From Bradyrhizobium sp. SRL28 (lineage in GTDB: Bacteria > Pseudomonadota > Alphaproteobacteria > Rhizobiales > Xanthobacteraceae), in the NCBI RefSeq assembly GCF_018596315.1, contig NZ_JAHEAG010000013.1, forward strand, positions 110,584-174,583: a stretch of DNA of 64,000 bases, read 5' to 3'. Positions 1 through 8,439 of this stretch are shown here, piece after piece. Made by a program: the position numbers and the translations under genes. Below the pieces are notes generated by a model that was not told the origin of the DNA, ran no database searches, and worked only from the letters and a program-made list of their open reading frames with translations. Numbering within the stretch: the stretch's first letter is position 1; the number at the start of each line of letters is the position of its first letter.

Positions 1-1609
1 TCACGTTGGTAGGTCCGCGCGACATGAATTCTCCGATGTCCGCTCCCGGCGGCAATGCGACAACCACGTTGAACGTGCCGCAAATGCGACCGGTCCTTTG
101 TTCAGTCTCCCCGAAGTTTCTTGCGGGAAAGACGACTTTGTTGGCTACTCCAATTTCGACACCAATCGGAGCAGCCTGAAGGACAGGAGAAAAGACCACG
201 TCACGGTACTCGGTGTTCCGCCTGATGTCGTTCCACAGGTGGTAGCGATCAGGGTCGATTTTTCCTATCAAGGCTGGGCCGACGAAGGCCCGTGCGGAAA
301 CTGCCGCGCAAAAACAACTGCCGATCGCAAGCAATGTGCCCACCATCGCCGCGCGGGTCTGAAGGCGGAATTTTCCGCCGGGATCTCGGTACAGCCGCAA
401 GAAGACGACGGCGCTAATGGGAAGAAGTGCAAACGGGACGAGGGCGTAGGCAAACATCACTTTTGCGATAGCCCATCTATGAATGACGGTGTGCTGATAG
501 AGCAGGAGCATATGTACGTAAAACGGGACCGTCACCAGAACCAGCATCGAGGCTATCGCGAAAATCGAGCGGCGTTCAACGGGATCGATCGCGAGACGAA
601 GCGACAGTGCAAGCAATGTCGCCGTCACCAATGTGGCGCCAACGATTAACGGGAGAACATGTGGAAAGTACCATTCCGAATGCATCTCTATGAATTTCGC
701 AGTGAAATTCGTAATCGGATGAGCGTCGGTCAGGTTCATCCGATAGGCGATCTTCCAAGCGAGCTCGTAAAGGGATGATGCCAATCCCTGGGTTCTGGCG
801 ATTGAGCCCGGCGTGAAAAATCGCCAAAACAGATAGATGCCGAAGGCGCTGGCCGGCAACAGCGCCAGACCCGCAAGCTGTCGTCGCGAAAAGCCTTCTA
901 TGAAGCCGAGGCGCGCGCCGGCCATGCGGATCAGCAGCCATGACGCGAAAAGCGTGTAGGACAGCCAGTCGACGAAAAACGCCAGATAGATCACGAGCAG
1001 CTGAATCGCGAGCAGGATATTCCGCTGACGTGGCGATTCCACTACATACGAAAGAGATTCGAGCAAAATGAACGCTGCCGCGTACAACAAGATCGCAATC
1101 GTAACGCAGTAGATTTGCGAGAAGAAGAACACCAGCCCGTGAGGATACAAGACCGGAAATGCGACGCCTACGGCGATGAATCCGCAAGCTGCAACGTGCA
1201 ACGTATTGAGTCGGGCGATGTTGAAGGCGGTGAACGCCACCGCCAGCGCGATCATGCCGTGGGTCACCACATTGAACCAGTTGATCAACGGCACATTTGG
1301 TTCGATGTTCAATATCTGGGCGAGCAGATAAATCGGCACGAACGCGCCCGGTGGCCATGATTGATACAGCGTCACATCTGCCAGGGTCGGCGTTTCCACC
1401 GACAATGGCGAGTAGGGGGTCGCAAACCACATATTGAGCGGGCCGTTGGCCCACCAATTGTGCGCCCACATCCTGGCGCTGGAAGTCGTGACGTCGGCGT
1501 CGTATACCGGAATCTGGTCCAGATATGGAAAGCGGGTTCGCAGCACGAGCAGCCATAAGGCCGTCACCGCCAAAACGACCGTACTGACGACCGCAAACTT
1601 CAACCGCAT
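1..1609 (-). CDS. GT-C-like polytopic membrane protein, 3' end outside window
   Basis: An open frame runs from ATG at 1609 to the left edge without a stop (536 codons), so the C-terminus is missing. The protein opens with a membrane segment (MRLKFAVVSTVVLAVTALWL), followed by a loop carrying YLDQIPVYDADV, and then about eight or nine further hydrophobic segments. The last ~100 residues read are soluble and presumably periplasmic. A long membrane protein with acidic residues in its first outer loop resembles GT-C glycosyltransferases, which use lipid-linked sugars, but I see no signature that fixes the family or substrate. A shorter open frame at 576-1556 on the same strand is out of phase with this gene and is not real. 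Confidence 0.7.
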   Translation of the reverse strand, partial: MRLKFAVVSTVVLAVTALWLLVLRTRFPYLDQIPVYDADVTTSSARMWAHNWWANGPLNMWFATPYSPLSVETPTLADVTLYQSWPPGAFVPIYLLAQILNIEPNVPLINWFNVVTHGMIALAVAFTAFNIARLNTLHVAACGFIAVGVAFPVLYPHGLVFFFSQIYCVTIAILLYAAAFILLESLSYVVESPRQRNILLAIQLLVIYLAFFVDWLSYTLFASWLLIRMAGARLGFIEGFSRRQLAGLALLPASAFGIYLFWRFFTPGSIARTQGLASSLYELAWKIAYRMNLTDAHPITNFTAKFIEMHSEWYFPHVLPLIVGATLVTATLLALSLRLAIDPVERRSIFAIASMLVLVTVPFYVHMLLLYQHTVIHRWAIAKVMFAYALVPFALLPISAVVFLRLYRDPGGKFRLQTRAAMVGTLLAIGSCFCAAVSARAFVGPALIGKIDPDRYHLWNDIRRNTEYRDVVFSPVLQAAPIGVEIGVANKVVFPARNFGETEQRTGRICGTFNVVVALPPGADIGEFMSRGPTNV

Positions 1610-1826
1610 ATGAAAATCAGCCCTGCATCCGCATGCTGGATCACTACGGCTGCCATCATATTGGCTCAGCGACGCAAGATACAAGCGACGGAAACAAGAC
1701 AACGAGTCTTGGAAGGCATTGGACCGGCTGAACGCCCCACTTCCAATCCAAAGACAAACGTAGCTACCCCAAGATCACCGTGTTGATTTCCCGGGCTTCC
1801 GATGGGTATGCGGCGGCGTACACGCC

Positions 1827-2270
1827 CTACCGCCCCACCCGCGTCCAGTTTTCGCCGCCGCAGAGCGCACCGACGCACCCCTCGACCTTGAGCGTATCCG
1901 GGCCCGCCACCGAGACACTGCTGGCATAGGTGCCGCCGTCATCGGCGTTGTAGATCTGGCCCGACCATTTGTTGGGCGCTATCGGCTGCATGCCGCTGAA
2001 CAGCGGCAGGCCGATCATCGGCCGCTTCTTCAAGGCCGGATTGGGATTCTTGTCATCGACCTGCGGCTTGCCGGTGGCCGGATCGACCGGGTCTTTCAAC
2101 CCGACGATCACGCCGCAGATGCCGCCGCCGCATTTGCTGATTTTCACCCGCGCGTCGCCGGCCTGGGTCAGCCAGACGCCGGTCGGCTCGCCGGCGCCTT
2201 GTGCCCAGACGGATGGTGCGGCCAGCAAGGCCGCTGAGATCGCGATGATGAAAGCCGTTCTGCAAGCCAT
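1827..2270 (-). CDS. DUF2147 family secreted protein
   Basis: This 147-residue protein begins with a signal peptide (MACRTAFIIAISAALLAAPS, cleavage near VWA-Q). It continues into a compact domain with GVWLTQAGDARVKI, a Cys-Gly-Gly-Gly-Ile-Cys motif, and the late Cys pair in VEGCVGALCGGENWTRV. This layout is that of the DUF2147 family of small exported beta-rich proteins, whose role is unknown. The paired cysteines could form disulfides in the periplasm. It stands alone: the neighbouring MATE gene starts far upstream on the same strand and ends about 90 bases before it. Confidence 0.85.
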   Translation of the reverse strand: MACRTAFIIAISAALLAAPSVWAQGAGEPTGVWLTQAGDARVKISKCGGGICGVIVGLKDPVDPATGKPQVDDKNPNPALKKRPMIGLPLFSGMQPIAPNKWSGQIYNADDGGTYASSVSVAGPDTLKVEGCVGALCGGENWTRVGR

Positions 2271-2357
2271 GAATCATTCCTTCGAAAAAGCAGGCTTGCA
2301 TAGCAACAAATCAGATTCGTGCAATGTGGCATTAAGTGCGATCCACTACCTGGGCGA

Positions 2358-3740
2358 TCATTGACCCCAGCGGCTGAGTCGGATGGACAGCGCCGTGCCG
2401 AGGCCGTAAACGACCATCGCGAGGCCTGCCAGCGCGAACAGTGTCCATGCCGGCGCGCCCCCTGAGGCCAGCCACCAGCCGCCGCCCCCGACGATCAGCA
2501 ATCTCGCGGTGCCGGCTATCACGGGGCCGCCGACCTTTGCTGCCCCCTGCGAAGAGAAATAGAGGCAGACGCCCATCCCGAAAAAGGCGAACGCCGGGCC
2601 CGCCCAGACCAGATAGGAAGAAGCCGCGGCGGTGACGCCGGGATCGCTGGTGAACAGCGAAACCCAGAGCGTCGGCATCACTGCGACGATCAGTCCGATG
2701 GCGCCCACGGTGATGGCGGAAGCAGTGCCCGCTATCCACGCCACCTGCCGCGCGCGCGTCACGAGCCCAGCGCCCATCGCCATGCCGACCATCGGCACCG
2801 AGGCGACGCCGAAGGCGAATGCGATCGGCGTCAGCAGGAATTCCAGCCGCGAGCCCATGCCATAGCCGGCCAAGGTCTCGGTGCCGTAGCCGGCGAGGAT
2901 TTTGGTGAAGATCAGCACCGTCAGCACGGTCTGCAGCGGCGACAGGCAGGCCACCGCGCCGACCTTGAGGATGTCGAAGAACATGTCGCGCTGGAATCTG
3001 AAGCCCTTGAAGCTCAGCGTCAGCCGGCTGCGGCCGCTGACGAGGTACCAGGCCAGGAACACCGCCCCCAGCGTAAAAGCTGCAAGCTGGCCCGCGGCGA
3101 CGCCGCTCATGCCGAATTTCGGCAGGCCGAACAGCCCGAGGCCCAGCGCGCCGCCAACCGTGATCTGCACCAGCGCGGTGCCGATCAGGGTCACCGATGG
3201 AATCCGCATGTCGCCGGTGCCGCGCACCACCGAGGCCAGCGTGTTGACCAGCCAGATCGCGATCGCGCCGGAGAACAGCACGTGCGAATATTGCATGGCC
3301 TGCTCGAGCACGCCGCCGCGCCCGCCGAGCAGCGTGTAGAATGCGCGGCCAAAAATCAGCATCATCGCGGTGAAGATGATTCCGGCGCAGGCGCCGATCA
3401 TCGCGGCATGCAGCGCCAGCGTCGCCGCGCGGTCGCGATTCCCCGCGCCGATCGCCCGGCTGATGGCGGAGGAAACGCCGCCGCCCATCGCGCCCGCCGA
3501 CATCATCTGCGTCAGCATGACGAAGGGAAACACCAGCGCGATGCCGGCGAGCGGCTCGGTGCCGAGCCGGCCGATATAGGAGGTCTCGGCGATGGCAACC
3601 AGCGTCGTGCCGGTCATGGCGATCGCATTGGGCAGCGTGAGCTTCAACAGCGTCGGCAGGATCGGCGAGGTCAGGAGCGCATTGGTCGGCGTTGACGGAA
3701 CTGCGGCGGAGCGCATGTCGAGCGGGGCGTCCATGGTCAT
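2358..3740 (-). CDS. MATE family multidrug efflux transporter
   Basis: At 460 residues with twelve predicted membrane segments, this is a full-length MATE exporter, which expels organic cations or drugs in exchange for Na+ or H+. The N-terminal half has LTLPNAIAMTGTTLVAIAET and YIGRLGTEPLAGIAL, the family's substrate-cavity helices. The second half repeats the pattern (GYGMGSRLEFLLTPIAFAFG) as expected for two pseudo-symmetric lobes. Two start codons lie close together (3740 and 3734) with no clear ribosome site to choose between them. The gene is monocistronic. The substrate cannot be read from the sequence. Confidence 0.93.
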   Translation of the reverse strand: MTMDAPLDMRSAAVPSTPTNALLTSPILPTLLKLTLPNAIAMTGTTLVAIAETSYIGRLGTEPLAGIALVFPFVMLTQMMSAGAMGGGVSSAISRAIGAGNRDRAATLALHAAMIGACAGIIFTAMMLIFGRAFYTLLGGRGGVLEQAMQYSHVLFSGAIAIWLVNTLASVVRGTGDMRIPSVTLIGTALVQITVGGALGLGLFGLPKFGMSGVAAGQLAAFTLGAVFLAWYLVSGRSRLTLSFKGFRFQRDMFFDILKVGAVACLSPLQTVLTVLIFTKILAGYGTETLAGYGMGSRLEFLLTPIAFAFGVASVPMVGMAMGAGLVTRARQVAWIAGTASAITVGAIGLIVAVMPTLWVSLFTSDPGVTAAASSYLVWAGPAFAFFGMGVCLYFSSQGAAKVGGPVIAGTARLLIVGGGGWWLASGGAPAWTLFALAGLAMVVYGLGTALSIRLSRWGQ

Positions 3741-3825
3741 GCGTCACGTCATCCAAATCGAATAGATTATGGCTGACATATTATCGGGCCGAAGCAACGC
3801 AAGCTACCCGCTGCGAATGCAGGGG

Positions 3826-4365
3826 TTACCACGGCAGGCCGCATAGGTCGATGACGCCGTCGCGCGGCTTGCGGGTAAAATCGAACACGAACGGCGCCAT
3901 CGCCTCGAAACGTATCCGTCCCTGCGGCTGTTCGGCATAGACCTCGCCCTGGAAGCGATGCCAGCCGCGCGCCTGGTAGAACGCTTCGTTGTGCGGCTCG
4001 CAGAACAGCATCGCAAACCTGACAGCTTCGTGATCGCGCATGGTCCTGATGGCGGCGTTCAGCGCCAGCGAGGCGTAGCCCCGTCCCCGGCAATCCGCCC
4101 GCGTCGAAACGCCGCCGATGCCGCCGATATGAACCTTGCGTCCGTCCCAGATGGCGTCACGGAAGTAGATGCCGACATGGCAGGCAAGCCCCGGCTGGGC
4201 CGCGTCCTCGGGGGCGTCAATCAGCACGCGCAGGTCGGCATGCGCCCATTTGACGTGACCCCACGAGAGCTTTTCGACCACATGAGCGGGCCAGACCGCC
4301 TGCATCAGCGGTTCGGCCCGCGGCCGTGATGCGTCCCCGTTCAGGACGTCGATCTCGATACTCAT
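3826..4365 (-). CDS. GNAT acetyltransferase, aminoglycoside 2'-N-acetyltransferase-like
   Basis: The start at 4365 (MSIEIDVL) is preferred because GAGGGA sits about six bases upstream; the next ATG upstream (4371) would be too close to it. This gives 179 residues. The acetyl-CoA binding loop is visible in GGVSTRADCRGRGYASLALN (the R-G-x-G-Y signature), followed by a FYQARGWHRF segment typical of the GNAT C-terminal strand. The overall order resembles the AAC(2')-like branch of GNATs. Whether it acts on aminoglycosides or a cellular amine is unknown; many such chromosomal copies confer no resistance. Confidence 0.75.
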   Translation of the reverse strand: MSIEIDVLNGDASRPRAEPLMQAVWPAHVVEKLSWGHVKWAHADLRVLIDAPEDAAQPGLACHVGIYFRDAIWDGRKVHIGGIGGVSTRADCRGRGYASLALNAAIRTMRDHEAVRFAMLFCEPHNEAFYQARGWHRFQGEVYAEQPQGRIRFEAMAPFVFDFTRKPRDGVIDLCGLPW

Positions 4366-4469
4366 GTTCATTCCCTCGTCGCAGCGCCCCTGTCCGTCAT
4401 ACGCTGGGGGCGGAGGGCCGTTACGCAAGAGCCCTCCCGTTTTTCCAAAATGCGGTGTTTAAGACCGAT

Positions 4470-4490
4470 GGAACCTTCTATAAGGGTTCC
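4470..4490 (+). promoter_or_regulatory. Dyad over a -10-like box upstream of sodB
   Basis: GGAACC (4470-4475) and GGTTCC (4485-4490) form a perfect 6-bp inverted repeat around a 9-base centre that contains TATAAG (4479-4484). It lies 38 bases before the sodB start. It could be an operator over the sodB promoter or a hairpin in the leader. No regulator is identified. Confidence 0.35.
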
Positions 4491-4528
4491 CGTTAGACTT
4501 CGTCTCCCATCAGTTCGGACATCACCCC

Positions 4529-5125
4529 ATGACCTTCACGCTGCCCAATCTTCCCTATTCCCACGACGCCCTTGCGCCCCACATGTCCAAGGAAACGCTG
4601 GAATACCACCACGACAAGCATCACCAGGCTTACGTGACCAACGGAAACAACGCGATCAAGGGGACCGAATTCGAAGGCAAGTCCCTGGAGGAGATCGTCA
4701 AGGGTTCGTTCGGCAAGAATCCGGCCGTATTCAACAATGCCGGCCAGCACTACAACCATCTGCACTTCTGGAACTGGATGAAGCCGAATGGCGGCGGCAG
4801 CAAGCTGCCGGGCCGTCTGGAAAAGAAGATCACCGAGGACCTCGGCGGTCTCGACAAGTTCAAGGCCGATTTCGCCGCCGCCGGCGTCGGTCAGTTCGGC
4901 TCCGGCTGGTGCTGGCTGTCGGTCAAGAACGGCAAGCTCGAAATCTCCAAGACCGCGAACGGCGAAAGCCCGCTGGTCCATGGCGCGACGCCGATCCTTG
5001 GCTGTGACGTCTGGGAGCATTCCTACTACATCGACTATCGCAACCGCCGTCCCGACTATCTGAAGGCGTTCTGCGATCACCTGATCAACTGGGAATACGT
5101 CGACGAACTGTACGGCAAGGTCTGA
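4529..5125 (+). CDS. sodB: Superoxide dismutase, iron type
   Basis: This enzyme dismutates superoxide to hydrogen peroxide and oxygen in the cytoplasm. The 198-residue length is normal. The four metal ligands are visible: His27 in LEYHHDKHH, His77 in YNHLHFWNW, and Asp160 and His164 in DVWEHSYYIDY. Gln73, four residues before His77, is in the place where iron enzymes carry their outer-sphere glutamine, whereas manganese enzymes use a later glutamine. That supports iron, although cambialistic use is possible. No signal peptide is present. A strong terminator hairpin follows, so it is a single-gene transcript. Confidence 0.95.
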   Translation: MTFTLPNLPYSHDALAPHMSKETLEYHHDKHHQAYVTNGNNAIKGTEFEGKSLEEIVKGSFGKNPAVFNNAGQHYNHLHFWNWMKPNGGGSKLPGRLEKKITEDLGGLDKFKADFAAAGVGQFGSGWCWLSVKNGKLEISKTANGESPLVHGATPILGCDVWEHSYYIDYRNRRPDYLKAFCDHLINWEYVDELYGKV

Positions 5126-5156
5126 TTCCAGGCAGGATCAAAGCCTGCGATTTCGA

Positions 5157-5187
5157 GGGGCGGTGGCTGCGGCTGCCGCCCCTTTTT
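5157..5187 (+). terminator. Rho-independent terminator after sodB
   Basis: GGGGCGG (5157-5163) pairs with CCGCCCC (5176-5182), with further pairing inside, and is followed directly by TTTTT. It lies 32 bases after the sodB stop. Confidence 0.85.
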
Positions 5188-5279
5188 CGTTGGGCGTAGG
5201 CCTGATCCTTGCAGGGATCGCTGCTAACAGGCACAAGCGGTTTGCCGGGGCGACTTCGCCGATCTGGGAAAATGCTGCG

Positions 5280-5654
5280 ATGAGCTATTTGCTGGTCTTT
5301 ATCGGTGGCGGTCTCGGCTCGACGTTGCGCCATCTCATCAACGTCATCTGCGCCCGCTGCCCCGGTACGGGATTTCCCTGGGGCACCTTCATCATCAACA
5401 TCACGGGCTCGACCGTGATGGGGCTGATCGCAGGCTATCTCGCCTTCAAGGGCGAGGCATCGCAGCCCTGGCGGCTGTTTTTGATGACCGGCATCCTCGG
5501 CGGCTACACCACGTTTTCGGCGTACTCGCTCGATGCGGCGCTGCTCTACGAGCGCGGCGAACTCACATCAGCGGCGCTTTACGTCATAGGCTCGGTCGTG
5601 CTCTCGATTGCCGGACTGTTTGCCGGCCTTGCGCTGGTCCGCCAGTTCACCTGA
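5280..5654 (+). CDS. crcB: CrcB/Fluc fluoride channel
   Basis: This small four-helix protein exports fluoride as a dual-topology dimer in the inner membrane. From ATG 5280 it is 124 residues, the usual family length; the open frame extends upstream into the sodB terminator, so the longer start is rejected. Family marks are FIGGGLGSTLRHLI near the N-terminus, the conserved Asn in GTFIINITGS, and the GGYTTFSAYSLD segment with the pore Phe and Thr-Phe-Ser. I looked for a fluoride riboswitch in the 90 bases upstream and did not find a convincing one. Confidence 0.93.
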   Translation: MSYLLVFIGGGLGSTLRHLINVICARCPGTGFPWGTFIINITGSTVMGLIAGYLAFKGEASQPWRLFLMTGILGGYTTFSAYSLDAALLYERGELTSAALYVIGSVVLSIAGLFAGLALVRQFT

Positions 5655-5803
5655 ACGAATGGTCCGTGCGGGTAGAGCCGCGTGACGTCGTCGCATGGGC
5701 ATGCCCCGGGATGCGCATGGGTATCGGCCAGCTTCCGTTTGCGTCGCCAGCATGGCGGGACTAAGCAGGGACGGAATAGCATCACTCCTCCGACTCATCG
5801 CCC

Positions 5804-6397
5804 TTGTCAGAATCTCCGATAAAAGACCCGGCGCCTGCCGATGACGGCGAGACGCGTCCAAAGCGCGCCCGCAAGCCGGTGGGCTGGTCGATGATCGTGA
5901 TCGGTGCGCTGGTCGCGGTTTGTGCAGGCCTGGTCTGGCGGCGCGACGGCATCGATGGCGTGCTCAAGATCCTCACGCATGATCTCTGGCTGTTCGGGGA
6001 AATCATGCCGCGCGTGCTGGCCGGCTGCCTGCTCGGCGGCTTCATCGCGGAAATTCTGCCGCACGAGAAAGTCTCGCGGGCGCTGGGGCCGAACTCGGGC
6101 CTGAAGGGATTGCTGATCGGAACGGCGTTCGGCGCAATCCTGCCCGGCGGTCCCTTCACTGCCTATCCGGTGGCGGCGGCGCTGCTCACCGTCGGCGCCG
6201 ATTTCGGCGCCACCATCGCGATGGTGGTGAGCTGGACGCTGATCGGCTACGGCCGCGCGGTCGCCTGGGAGCTGCCGATCCTCGGCACCGAGTTCACGCT
6301 GTGGCGGATCGTGATCTCGCTGCCGATCCCGGTGCTGGCAGGCTGGCTCGGCCGCTTTGTCTTCGTGCGGATGTATCCGAAGGGCGAGCCCTCGTGA
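5804..6397 (+). CDS. Permease half-protein A (DUF318/ArsP-like)
   Basis: The protein has 197 residues, with about four or five membrane segments after a polar N-terminus. The core reads PRVLAGCLLGGFIAEILPHE, then a Gly-Pro-rich turn (LPGGPFTAYPVAAALL), and WELPILGTEFTLWR. This resembles half of the PF03773 permease family. The only in-frame starts are TTG at 5804 (no good ribosome site) and ATG at 5891; codons between them look coding. It overlaps gene B by four bases (GTGA), so the two are translated together. The substrate is unknown. Confidence 0.75.
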   Translation: MSESPIKDPAPADDGETRPKRARKPVGWSMIVIGALVAVCAGLVWRRDGIDGVLKILTHDLWLFGEIMPRVLAGCLLGGFIAEILPHEKVSRALGPNSGLKGLLIGTAFGAILPGGPFTAYPVAAALLTVGADFGATIAMVVSWTLIGYGRAVAWELPILGTEFTLWRIVISLPIPVLAGWLGRFVFVRMYPKGEPS

Positions 6398-6897
6398 CGG
6401 CGTCGGCGCTGATCATCGACATCACCCTGTGGGGCTCGGTCTTGATCCTCGGCTTCATGGCCTGGCAGCGCGGGCGCGTCGTGCTGGTGTCGTCGGTGCG
6501 CGAAGGCAGCATGGACTTCATCAACATCGTGCCGCGCATTGCGCTCGGCGTGATCGGCTCGGGCTACATCGCCGCCGTCATTCCGGCGGAAGTCATCACC
6601 GGCTGGCTCGGCCCTGACAGCGGCTGGTTCGGCGTCTTGACCGCGGTGATCGCCGGCGCGGCAACCCCTGGAGGACCGGTGGTCGGTTTCTCGATCGGCG
6701 CTGTCGCGTTGAAAGTCGGCGGCGGCTCGCCGCAGGTGATCGCCTACGTCGTCGCCTGGGCGCTGTTCGCCTTCCAGCGCATGATCTTGTGGGAAATCCC
6801 GTTCATGCCGGCCCGCTTCGTCTGGTTTCGCGCGGCAGTGTCAGTGCCGTTTCCGTTCCTGGCGGCGGCGATCGCGATGGTGATCGGGAAGCCGTGA
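6394..6897 (+). CDS. Permease half-protein B, paralogue of half A
   Basis: The GTG start at 6394 overlaps the stop of half A. The 167-residue protein repeats the pattern of half A: PRIALGVIGSGYIAAVIPAE, LGPDSGWFG, a PGGPVVGFSIGAVAL turn, and WEIPFMPARFVWFR near the end. The match in order and spacing shows that the two genes are ancient duplicates, and they probably assemble as one transporter with pseudo-twofold symmetry. A decayed copy of this gene's 3' part lies about 570 bases downstream. Confidence 0.78.
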   Translation: MTASALIIDITLWGSVLILGFMAWQRGRVVLVSSVREGSMDFINIVPRIALGVIGSGYIAAVIPAEVITGWLGPDSGWFGVLTAVIAGAATPGGPVVGFSIGAVALKVGGGSPQVIAYVVAWALFAFQRMILWEIPFMPARFVWFRAAVSVPFPFLAAAIAMVIGKP

Positions 6898-7041
6898 AGC
6901 CGCGCGCACAGGGTGTGCCCGACGGGTTCTTAACACCAGAGGCTGCTAGTACCCCGTAGTTCTCCGGATGAAGCGCGTTGTTCCGCCCTTGAACCTCGGA
7001 TATGAATCCCCGCCGGGTGGGCCAGCCTTAAAGGGGTGCAT

Positions 7042-7233
7042 ATGAAGAAGGGTGACGTAACGTGCCCAAACTGCGGAGCCGGTTTCAGACGGCTTGAGCT
7101 TTCGTCACAGGTTGGGGCCAAGGGCGAATATCACTGCCCTGCCTGCGATATGGCGCTGGAGGTCATGGACGGAAGCAAGCTCGTTGCCTATCGCCTCACG
7201 ATCCAGCCTTCCACTCGGGCCTTGAGGGCCTAG
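7042..7233 (+). CDS. Small zinc-ribbon protein
   Basis: The 63-residue protein has two Cys-x-x-Cys pairs (CPNCGAGF and CPACDMAL) about 25 residues apart, the layout of a single zinc ribbon. ATG 7042 follows AAGGGG by five bases, a good ribosome site. An upstream GTG (7036) is part of that site and is not used. There is no membrane segment or catalytic motif. Such small ribbons often bind nucleic acid or a protein partner; nothing here tells which. Confidence 0.7.
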   Translation: MKKGDVTCPNCGAGFRRLELSSQVGAKGEYHCPACDMALEVMDGSKLVAYRLTIQPSTRALRA

Positions 7234-7458
7234 CGGAGCCGCCTGCCTTGCTCTGAAATTCAGACGGCCCCTGCCAGCCACATTAATTGTCCTGCCCCAC
7301 GGGCAGCGGCCATAGCCAGCCAACGAAACACAAGCAAACCTATTTAAAAGTCTTATGACAGGGGCCGCCCCGGTTGGCGGCCTCCTTGCAGGCGCCTGCC
7401 CAATTAATTCCACTTGTCCGGTGGTGTCTCAGTTTGAAATCTCAGCGGCGTCGGCGGC

Positions 7459-7542
7459 GTTCGCCTTCCAGCGCACGATCCTCTGGGAAGTTCCTTTCAT
7501 GCCGGCCGGTTCGTCTGGTTTCGCGCGGTGGTCTCGCTGCCG
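7459..7542 (+). pseudogene. Decayed partial copy of permease half B
   Basis: About 85 bases match 6765-6850 of the intact permease gene closely, starting with GTTCGCCTTCCAGCGCA and running through the stretch that encodes WEIPFMPARFVWFRA. One base is missing in the GGCCCGCTTC region (here GGCCGGTTC), which breaks the frame, and the copy fades after TGCCGT. There is no start or remaining gene body. It is a leftover from duplication or recombination next to the parent gene. Confidence 0.75.
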
Positions 7543-7609
7543 TGTCTTCGTACCTCCGGTAGGAATCGCGGCCCGGGAACCGGCGCCCTATCTTCATCGT
7601 TAACAACTT

Positions 7610-7747
7610 ATGAAAACCATTGCCGCCACCTTTGTTGCGCTGTTCGTTTTGTGGGTCGTTGACGTCAACTTCAACGGCGCCCGTTACACCGACGCTGCCA
7701 TGCGGATGATCCGATCTGCAGCCTCATCGATTGGTGTTCGAAATTAA
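7610..7747 (+). CDS. Small membrane or secreted peptide
   Basis: A 45-codon frame reads MKTIAATFVALFVLWVVDVN and then a short polar tail with GARYTDAAMRMIRSAA. One hydrophobic helix after a lysine suits either a signal peptide or a single-pass membrane microprotein. There is only a weak ribosome site. It ends tail to tail with the next gene, the two stop codons sharing the bases TTAA (7744-7747), a tidy arrangement that favours both being real. Confidence 0.5.
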   Translation: MKTIAATFVALFVLWVVDVNFNGARYTDAAMRMIRSAASSIGVRN

Positions 7748-8268
7748 GGCCGCCTCAGTTTTGGGAGTGGTTTCAGCTGGACGCGGTGGTGTCGCGGCGC
7801 ACGCCAGCCGACGAGTATGACCTGCGCCAAAATCCTGATCCCGAGCAGCGCCAGCCACGCCGCGCATAGCAGGGCCAGCGGATGAGACAAGGTGCCCGTC
7901 GCTGGCCACAACTCCCACATCCAATAGGCTTGAGCGATCCCGGGCAGCAAGAATGTGAAGACCAGCCCCGTGGCGCTGGTGCCGACGGGAACCATCATAA
8001 GGGTGCCCAGATGGATCACCGGGGCGAGCCAGACGAGCAGGACTTCGCAAATTCCGGCGAGCAATACCCAGTTCAGGCTCTGCAGAGAATGCGTGAGGGT
8101 GTAAGCGCCGACGAAAATGACGACGGTGCCGACGAAGCCGTCTGGCTTGAAATAGAAAACGGCAAACCCACCCATGGCCATAGCTAGCGTGTCGATCAAC
8201 CACTCGCGCAGCTTGCTGTCGCGCTCGGGATCGGCAGGACGTTTAGCGGGATTGGGATTCTCGGTCAT
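7744..8268 (-). CDS. Conserved-looking inner-membrane protein, function unknown
   Basis: The start at 8268 (MTENPNPAKRPADPERDSK) gives 174 residues; the longer frame to 8343 has a low-complexity Arg/Pro-rich lead that looks non-coding. After a charged N-terminus there are about four membrane segments (MGGFAVFYFKPDGFVGTVVI, LNWVLLAGICEVLLVWLAPV, GLVFTFLLPGIAQAYWMWEL, LALLCAAWLALLGIRILAQV) and a basic cytoplasmic tail. I do not recognise the family. Confidence 0.7.
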   Translation of the reverse strand: MTENPNPAKRPADPERDSKLREWLIDTLAMAMGGFAVFYFKPDGFVGTVVIFVGAYTLTHSLQSLNWVLLAGICEVLLVWLAPVIHLGTLMMVPVGTSATGLVFTFLLPGIAQAYWMWELWPATGTLSHPLALLCAAWLALLGIRILAQVILVGWRAPRHHRVQLKPLPKLRRP

Positions 8269-8439
8269 CACGGGGATTGGTCGCCGCGGTCGACGACCGC
8301 GTTCGAGCGGCGCGGGTCCGGCTTCTTCCGGGCGACCTACCAATGCCTGTGTTGCCTGCCAGGCAAATCACGCCACCGCTTGGTCCAGTATCCGGCGTAA
8401 AAATATTCCCCTTTTGTTCTCGTGCAAATCAGTTCATCT

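Noticed and set aside
576..1556. 326-codon frame on the minus strand
   Set aside because: Arg/His-rich, with no hydrophobic pattern; it is out of phase with the long membrane-protein frame that runs from 1609 to the edge.
2332..3756. 474-codon minus-strand frame over the MATE gene
   Set aside because: Arg/His/Asp-rich with no membrane segments; an out-of-phase shadow of the transporter.
5188..5279. Fluoride riboswitch before crcB
   Set aside because: I could not find the conserved core of that riboswitch.
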